Source: an uncultured Bacteroidota bacterium | GTDB lineage: Bacteria; Bacteroidota; Bacteroidia; 2-12-FULL-35-15 | NCBI GenBank assembly: GCA_903889605.1 | Contig: CAISYK010000254.1 | Span: forward strand, 1 to 10,070 | DNA: 10,070 bases | Direction of reading: 5' to 3' | Shown here: piece after piece, positions 6,701 through 10,070 of the stretch | How the letters are laid out: the number at the start of each line of letters is the position of its first letter | How positions within the stretch are numbered: position 1 is the first letter of the stretch | Translations under genes and position numbers: made by a program | Notes under the pieces: generated by a model | What the model saw: only the letters and a program-made list of their open reading frames with translations | Told to the model about the DNA's origin: nothing | Databases searched by the model: none

Positions 6701-9700
6701 CGGCATCAGCAATTCAGCAGCTTCCGGTACAGGCAATCCTTTGGAAGCATTGACCAATACAACAGCTTCGCCAGTAAATGTAACTTATGTTTACACGGTA
6801 ACTGCAAATGGCTGTACAAATTCGACAACTTATATTGTTGTTGTAACTGTAAATCCAACACCTTGCACATGTAATCATTCATTAAACAGCAGTTTAACTC
6901 CTCCTGCAATCTGCAGCGGTTCTGCATTTAATTATACACCAACAAGTTCAACAGGAGATTTATTTTCATGGACAAGAACATTAGTGGCAGGAATAAGTAA
7001 TGGAGCAGCGAGCGGGTCAAATAATCCGAACGAAATACTTATCAATACAACATCTTCTCTTATAAATGTAACTTATGTTTATTCTGTTGGGTTAACCGGA
7101 GATTGTACAAATTCAGCTACTTTCAGTGTAGTCGTAACTGTATACCCAACTGTCGCTGCACCGATTGCAGCCGCGGCCTCAAACATTTCCTGCACCTCAA
7201 TGGATGCAAATTGGGGCACCGTGTTTGGTGCGATAAGCTACAGCTTAGATGTTTCTACAAGTCCGACATTCAGCACGTTTGTTAGTGGTTACAACAATTT
7301 GAATACAGGAAACGTAACAACTTATAATATAACAGGCTTAACACCAAACTTTACGTATTATTACCGCGTACGTGCAATGAATGCATGCAGCACAAGTTTA
7401 AATTCCAACACAATAACAGTTGGAACGACAGGCCCTAATCCTCCGACAGCAACAGCAGCTTCAAACTTTACATGTACTTCCATGAATGCCAACTGGACTG
7501 CAGTTTCAGGTGCTGCAGGATATTTTATTGATGTTGCTACAGATGCTGCATTTTCGACATTTGTGTCAGGTTATAACAATCTGAATGTTGGTAATGCTAC
7601 AACTTTTAATTTAGCAGGTTTAACCTTAAATACAACATATTACTACCGTGTTCGTGCCACGAATGGCTGCAGCACAAGCTTAAATTCCAACACGGTAAGC
7701 GAAATAAATTCTGCTCCGGCATTAAACAGCAGTTTAACTCCTCCGGCAATATGCAGCGGAAGCATTTTTGTTTATGTTCCAACAAGCAGCACAACAGGTG
7801 CGACATTTACATGGACAAGAGCAATTGTATCAGGCATCAGCAATTTAGCTGCCGTGGGCACTGGTAATCCAAATGAAGCGCTGGCCAATACCACAGCCTC
7901 ACCAATAAATGTTGTATATGTTTATACTGTAACTGCCAATGGCTGTACAAATCCTACAACTTATAATGTTGTTGTTACAATAAACCCAACACCTTGCACA
8001 TGCAGCCATTCATTAAGCAGCAGTTTGACTCCTCCTGCAGTTTGCAGCGGTACTGCTTTTAATTATACACCAACAAGTTCAACAGGAGATTTGTTTTTAT
8101 GGACCAGGGCTGCTGTAACCGATATAAGCAATTCTGCAGGCAGCGGTACGGATAATCCAAATGAAATTCTTATCAATACATCAACTGCTCCTGTTAATGT
8201 TACCTACGTTTATTCAGTGGGCTTAGCAGGTGACTGTACAAATTCAACTACTTTCAGCGTAGTTGTTTCGGTAAACCCTGCCCCAGTATTAACAAGTTCT
8301 ACAACTGCTCCTGCAGTATGCAGCGGCATTGCTTTCAATTATGCTCCATCAAGTACAACAGCTGGAACAACATTTGCATGGACAAGAGCTATTGTATCGG
8401 GTATAAGCAATAATGCAAACAGCGGCTCAGGTAATCCAAACGAAACACTTATCAATACCACCGTATCTTCTGTAAATGTAACTTATGTTTATACTTTAAC
8501 GGCTAATGGCTGTACAAATCCTACGGCATACAGTGTAGTTGCTGCAGTAAATTCTTTTTCTATAGCTCCAGCGTCTGCATCCGCTAATTCAACCTCAATT
8601 TCATTGGGCGACTCAACATTAGTAACCGAAAATGGCGGTTCGCTCGGAACCGGAGGTTCATATAATTGGTACGCAGGAAGCTGCGGCGGAACATTTGTAG
8701 GAAGCGGAAGTTCAATTTACGTTACACCTACAGTAACTTCTACATATTATGTAAGAGCACAAAGTTCATGCAATACAACATCATGTACATCGGTAACTAT
8801 AACAGTAAATGCTGCGGTTTGGCCTGGTGACGCTAATAACGATTCGCTTGTAGATAATACTGATTTATTAGCTGTTGGTTTATTTTATTCACAAACAGGT
8901 ACACCTCGTGCAAGTGTAAGTAATACATGGCAGGCTTATTCATCAGCCAATTGGGGTGCATTACAAACTAACGGACAAGATATAAAACACGCAGATTGTA
9001 ATGGCGACGGAATAATTGATGCTAATGATACAGCGGCAATTAATTTGAATTTTAATTTATTACATGCCATTGTTTCTCATGATGATGATAATAATAATAT
9101 CAATCAAATCAGGACAACATCCGATATGTATTTTGTTATTAATGGAAGTTCTTTTACAGCAGGAGATTGGGTAGATGCAGAATTGTGGCTTGGTATCTCA
9201 TCAGCACCGATAAGCAGCCTATACGGTATTTCATTTAATATAAATTATGATGCATCTCTTGTTCAATCGGGAACTGAAAGTATTACATATCCTTCCAGCT
9301 GGCTTGGAACACCAGGAACTGATGCAGTCAAGATTGGGAAAATTGATAATTTAGCAAACACTGCGTACGGTGCTGTTTCCCGTATAGACCATATTAATGC
9401 AAATGGTTTTGGGAAAATTGCTGATTTTAAATTTCAGATTAAGACTTCTTTGAATACAGCAGAATTAATGCTTCTGTCTGTTTCTAATTATTCGGCAAAT
9501 GATTCGGCCGGACTTGCTCAGGTATTTAATTTGGAAACTGATTCTGTCTCAATTAATCAAACAGTTGGTATTCATGAAGTAAATACAGCTTCTGGTATTA
9601 CTATTTCTCCAAATCCATTTACATCACAAACAACAATTTCTTTTACTAAAGAAATGAAAAATGCTTCTGTGAAAATTATGGATATTGCAGGTAAAGAAGT

Positions 9701-9830
9701 GAAAAATATGAGTTTCTCAGGAAACAAATTTATATTAGAAAAAGGGGAATTGGCTGCTGGAGTTTATTTTGTTAAGGTTGTTTCAGACAAAATAGTAATT
9801 GCCAATGAAAAAATTGTTATTCAGAAGTAA
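3666..9830 (+). CDS. Giant T9SS-secreted multidomain repeat protein (PKD-like/FN3, dockerin- and cohesin-like)
   Basis: A 2054-residue secreted protein, probably a surface adhesin or scaffold; no enzymatic domain is visible. Order of parts: signal peptide (1 to about 40, ending ASA-Q); Ig/PKD-like domain (42-132); eleven PKD-like repeats of 90-97 residues (A: ICSGxxFNYTPTS, WTRAxVxGISN, GNPNExL, NVTYVYTV, NGC); five FN3-like repeats of 91-94 residues (B: TCTSMNANW, TTYNITGLTxNTTYYYRVRA, CSTSLNSNT); an Ig-like module (1633-1716); a dockerin-like segment (1717-1805); a cohesin-like domain (about 1820-1963); a type A T9SS sorting domain (1976-2054). The order is A1-A4, B1-B3, A5-A8, B4-B5, A9-A11. 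Each A and B repeat has two cysteines suited to a disulfide. The start is fixed by an in-frame stop at 3651-3653. The export route is well supported by family knowledge; the ligand and role are unknown. Confidence 0.93.
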   Translation: MKNNYFSIRRSNVNKTASAFKTALLTFILLTFAGFNNASAQATISLTSAVGTDAQVVCLNDQTIVIDYTIGGTGTGAGAVGLPPGSVYNFTAGVFHMILTSSQAGLFNYTVTTTGSGTQATATGSITINPMPALSSSLTPPAICSGASFNYTPTSGTSNTLFSWTRAVVSGISNIAGAGIGNPNETLLNTTAFPLNVTYVFTVSANGCINPTTFSVVITVQPSPTLSSTLTPAAICNGSVFNYSPSSLTSGASFLWTRVAVTGISNSSGSGSGNPGEILVNISPAPINVTYAYAISANGCSSNQNVIVTVNPTPTLNSSLTPPAICSGSAFNYLPTSLTAGAIFTWTRAIVSGISNSAGSGSFSPNEILTNTTVSPVNVTYVYTIISNGCINPTTYNVLVAVNPTPCTCNHSLSSSLTPPAICSSSAFNYTPTSSTGDLFSWVRVAVSGISNASASGTNNPNETLVNTTSAPINVTYIYSVGLTGDCTNPITFSVIVTVNPTVAAPFAAAASNITCTSMDANWGAVSGAVSYNLDVSTSSTFSTFVGGYNNLNLSNVTTYNIIGLTPNTTYYYRVRAMNACSTSLNSNTITTGTVGPVSPTATAASNITCTSMNANWGAVSSATAYFLDVSTSSTFSTFVGSYNNMNIGNVTTFNITGLTVNTTYYYRVRAANGCSTSLNSNTITESVSSPAAPTATAASNFTCTSFNANWASVSGATTYFLDVATDAAFTSFVTGYSNLNLGNITTYNITGLTANISYYYRVRASNSCSTSLNSNTITCSTTSPALSSTLTPAAICSGTAFNYTPTSGTSNAAFAWTRALVIGISNGAASGTGNPLETLISTAGSPINVTYVYTVTANGCTNPTTYNVVVTVNPTPCACNHSLSSSLTPPAICSGSAFNYTPTSTTGDIFSWSRAVVVGISNGAASGSNNPNEILVNTSTAPVNVTYVYSVGLTGDCTNSTTFSVVVTVNPTPLLSSASIAPAICSGTAFNYLPTSLTLGAAFTWTRAIVSGISNSAASGTGNPLEALTNTTASPVNVTYVYTVTANGCTNSTTYIVVVTVNPTPCTCNHSLNSSLTPPAICSGSAFNYTPTSSTGDLFSWTRTLVAGISNGAASGSNNPNEILINTTSSLINVTYVYSVGLTGDCTNSATFSVVVTVYPTVAAPIAAAASNISCTSMDANWGTVFGAISYSLDVSTSPTFSTFVSGYNNLNTGNVTTYNITGLTPNFTYYYRVRAMNACSTSLNSNTITVGTTGPNPPTATAASNFTCTSMNANWTAVSGAAGYFIDVATDAAFSTFVSGYNNLNVGNATTFNLAGLTLNTTYYYRVRATNGCSTSLNSNTVSEINSAPALNSSLTPPAICSGSIFVYVPTSSTTGATFTWTRAIVSGISNLAAVGTGNPNEALANTTASPINVVYVYTVTANGCTNPTTYNVVVTINPTPCTCSHSLSSSLTPPAVCSGTAFNYTPTSSTGDLFLWTRAAVTDISNSAGSGTDNPNEILINTSTAPVNVTYVYSVGLAGDCTNSTTFSVVVSVNPAPVLTSSTTAPAVCSGIAFNYAPSSTTAGTTFAWTRAIVSGISNNANSGSGNPNETLINTTVSSVNVTYVYTLTANGCTNPTAYSVVAAVNSFSIAPASASANSTSISLGDSTLVTENGGSLGTGGSYNWYAGSCGGTFVGSGSSIYVTPTVTSTYYVRAQSSCNTTSCTSVTITVNAAVWPGDANNDSLVDNTDLLAVGLFYSQTGTPRASVSNTWQAYSSANWGALQTNGQDIKHADCNGDGIIDANDTAAINLNFNLLHAIVSHDDDNNNINQIRTTSDMYFVINGSSFTAGDWVDAELWLGISSAPISSLYGISFNINYDASLVQSGTESITYPSSWLGTPGTDAVKIGKIDNLANTAYGAVSRIDHINANGFGKIADFKFQIKTSLNTAELMLLSVSNYSANDSAGLAQVFNLETDSVSINQTVGIHEVNTASGITISPNPFTSQTTISFTKEMKNASVKIMDIAGKEVKNMSFSGNKFILEKGELAAGVYFVKVVSDKIVIANEKIVIQK
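4608..6587 (+). repeat. Super-repeat copy 1: A3 A4 B1 B2 B3 A5 A6
   Basis: This 1980-base block encodes residues 315-974. Its module starts are A3 4608, A4 4899, B1 5184, B2 5466, B3 5748, A5 6021 and A6 6312. Copy 2 begins directly at 6588. A3, A4 and B1 match A7, A8 and B4 at an exact offset of 1980 bases with no length difference. B2 (282 bases) has no separate counterpart in copy 2. Confidence 0.8.
5184..6020 (+). repeat. Three tandem fibronectin-III-like modules (B1-B3)
   Basis: Residues 507-785 form three back-to-back repeats of 94, 94 and 91 residues. Each starts with a TxxASNxTCTS segment, carries a Trp in the first strand (NANW), the FN3-like GLTxNTTYYYRVRA segment and the ending CSTSLNSNTIT. 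The conserved Cys at position 10 and near 75 of each could form a disulfide. FN3 domains in secreted Bacteroidota proteins usually act as spacers or binding modules. Confidence 0.8.
6588..8285 (+). repeat. Super-repeat copy 2: A7 A8 B4 B5 A9 A10
   Basis: This 1698-base block encodes residues 975-1540. B5, A9 and A10 align with B3, A5 and A6 of copy 1 at a constant offset of 1698, while A7, A8 and B4 align at 1980. The 282-base difference is one complete FN3-like module. A11 (8286-8561) lies 1698 after A7 and reads as the start of a third copy. Confidence 0.8.
7164..7718 (+). repeat. Two tandem fibronectin-III-like modules (B4-B5)
   Basis: Residues 1167-1351 form two modules of 94 and 91 residues. 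B4 is close to B1 even at DNA level, for example in the bases encoding AMNACSTSLNSNTIT. B5 mixes features of B2 and B3 (see findings). Confidence 0.8.
8814..9080 (+). other. Dockerin-like double calcium-loop segment
   Basis: Residues 1717-1805 carry two EF-hand-like loops of 12 residues. The first runs from Asp1722 to Asp1733 with Asn1724 and Asp1726. The second runs from Asp1777 to Asp1788 with Asn1779, Asp1781 and Gly1782. Both fit the dockerin pattern DxNxDGxxxxxD, except that loop 1 has Ser in place of Gly at its sixth position. The 55-residue offset between loops is wider than in classic type I dockerins, with a Trp-rich insert (NTWQAYSSANWGAL). I recall the same arrangement in other Bacteroidota T9SS proteins. 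Confidence 0.7.
9123..9554 (+). other. Cohesin-like domain
   Basis: Residues of about 1820-1963 follow the cohesin-type pattern: an early AGDWVDAELWLG strand, then LYGISFNINYDASLV, a central KIGKID segment, a GKIADFKFQI strand and a late AELMLLSVSN strand. The LYGISFxxxYDxSLV signature is the strongest sign. Membership is judged by eye; another cellulose-binding-like beta-sandwich is possible. Confidence 0.5.
9591..9827 (+). other. Type A T9SS C-terminal sorting domain
   Basis: The last 79 residues show the hallmarks of the family (TIGR04183/PF18962): SPNPF near the start (1981-1985), TTISFTK, VKIMDIAGKEV, the ELAAGVYFVKVVSD segment and a short Lys-rich end (ANEKIVIQK). It directs the protein to the type IX translocon, where it is normally cleaved, with the mature protein anchored or released. 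It is Lys-rich, unlike the repeat region. Confidence 0.93.
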
Positions 9831-9841
9831 TTTGATAGTTT

Positions 9842-9867
9842 ATATATCAGCACAGCTGCTGTTATAT
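9842..9867. repeat. Stem-loop just after the giant gene
   Basis: ATATATCAGCA (9842-9852) pairs with TGCTGTTATAT (9857-9867) with one mismatch and a 4-base loop, 11 bases past the stop. A second TGCTGA (9880-9885), followed by CTCTTTTTTG, could instead pair with TCAGCA (9847-9852), giving a weak alternative terminator-like fold with a long loop. Confidence 0.4.
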
Positions 9868-9942
9868 TGTGTTGAAATATGCTGACTCTTTTTTGTTAAA
9901 ATAGTTGTCATAAATTTTATTATTTATTTAATTTTTTCAGTT

Positions 9943-9971
9943 ACTGCCCTGAGGCCATGCCTCGGGGCAGT
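9943..9971. repeat. Strong GC-rich 13-bp stem-loop
   Basis: ACTGCCCTGAGGC (9943-9955) pairs with GCCTCGGGGCAGT (9959-9971) through one T-G wobble and a CAT loop. It is by far the most GC-rich spot in the 3' region. No T-run follows on the + strand. It could protect the 3' end of the mRNA, or belong to an RNA or repeat family that cannot be identified from one copy. Confidence 0.65.
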
Positions 9972-9980
9972 TCATTTATA

Positions 9981-10006
9981 AGAGTTTTCAAGGCATCAGA
10001 AACTCT
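9981..10006. repeat. 7-bp inverted repeat between two strong hairpins
   Basis: AGAGTTT (9981-9987) and AAACTCT (10000-10006) are exact reverse complements around a 12-base loop. No U-tract follows. It is weak alone, but it sits in a row with stronger stems on both sides. Confidence 0.4.
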
Positions 10007-10015
10007 GAAAATATC

Positions 10016-10058
10016 AATGTCGCATCAAAGCAATACCACTTTGATGCGGCATTTTTTT
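10016..10058 (+). terminator. Intrinsic (rho-independent) terminator
   Basis: AATGTCGCATCAAAG (10016-10030) pairs with CTTTGATGCGGCATT (10039-10053): fifteen pairs, one of them G-U, with the 8-base loop CAATACCA. Seven T residues run from 10052 to 10058. This is the clearest terminator in the window. It is 186 bases past the giant gene's stop, so it ends either that transcript or a separate short RNA from the 3' region. Confidence 0.85.
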
Positions 10059-10070
10059 GAAGTTCATCAA

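Noticed and set aside
4608..8285. Insertion sequence or phage origin for the long duplication
   Set aside because: No transposase, terminal inverted repeats or target duplications are visible at the block boundaries. Homologous recombination between modules explains it.
4062..8561. CRISPR-like or other non-coding tandem array, suggested by many near-identical short strings
   Set aside because: Repeats are 270-291 bases, always in one open frame, and vary mostly as conservative codon or residue changes. This is protein module repetition.

Overview
The window looks like AT-rich chromosomal DNA of a member of the Bacteroidota. Three things support this: a type IX secretion (T9SS) C-terminal sorting domain on a giant secreted repeat protein, a periplasmic-TPR histidine kinase paired with a LytTR-type regulator, and a perfect Bacteroidota -7 promoter box (TAnnTTTG) with no strong Shine-Dalgarno sequences. 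All genes lie on the + strand. No species can be named from the sequence alone.

Layout. Positions 1-256 are non-coding and hold two inverted repeats, including a perfect 15-bp one. Next comes a sensor histidine kinase of the LytS/YehU class (best start 338, longest frame 257, end 2524), with eight 40-residue TPR units outside the inner membrane. After 76 bases comes its likely partner, a receiver-LytTR response regulator (2601-3344). A 321-base gap (3345-3665) holds a weak hairpin, a good -7 promoter element and an unannotated 54-codon reading frame whose stop overlaps the next start as ATGA. The rest is one 2054-codon gene (3666-9830). It encodes a signal peptide, one N-terminal Ig/PKD-like domain, eleven PKD-like repeats (called A), five fibronectin-III-like repeats (called B), another Ig-like module, a dockerin-like double calcium-loop segment, a cohesin-like domain and the T9SS sorting domain. 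The 3' region (9831-10070) holds four stem-loops, the last a clear intrinsic terminator at 10016-10058.

How the parts may work together. The kinase and regulator form a plausible two-component system: the TPR array senses in the periplasm, and phosphorylated regulator binds DNA through LytTR. The large protein would cross the inner membrane by Sec, cross the outer membrane by T9SS, and end up on the cell surface or be released. Regulation of the large gene by the adjacent system is only a guess from position.

The most notable points are: a large internal duplication in the giant gene, with copies differing by exactly one FN3 module; 1752 consecutive residues without lysine; dockerin-like and cohesin-like modules in one T9SS cargo; CxCxH linkers in a strict alternating pattern; and the possible small membrane protein overlapping the start of the giant gene.
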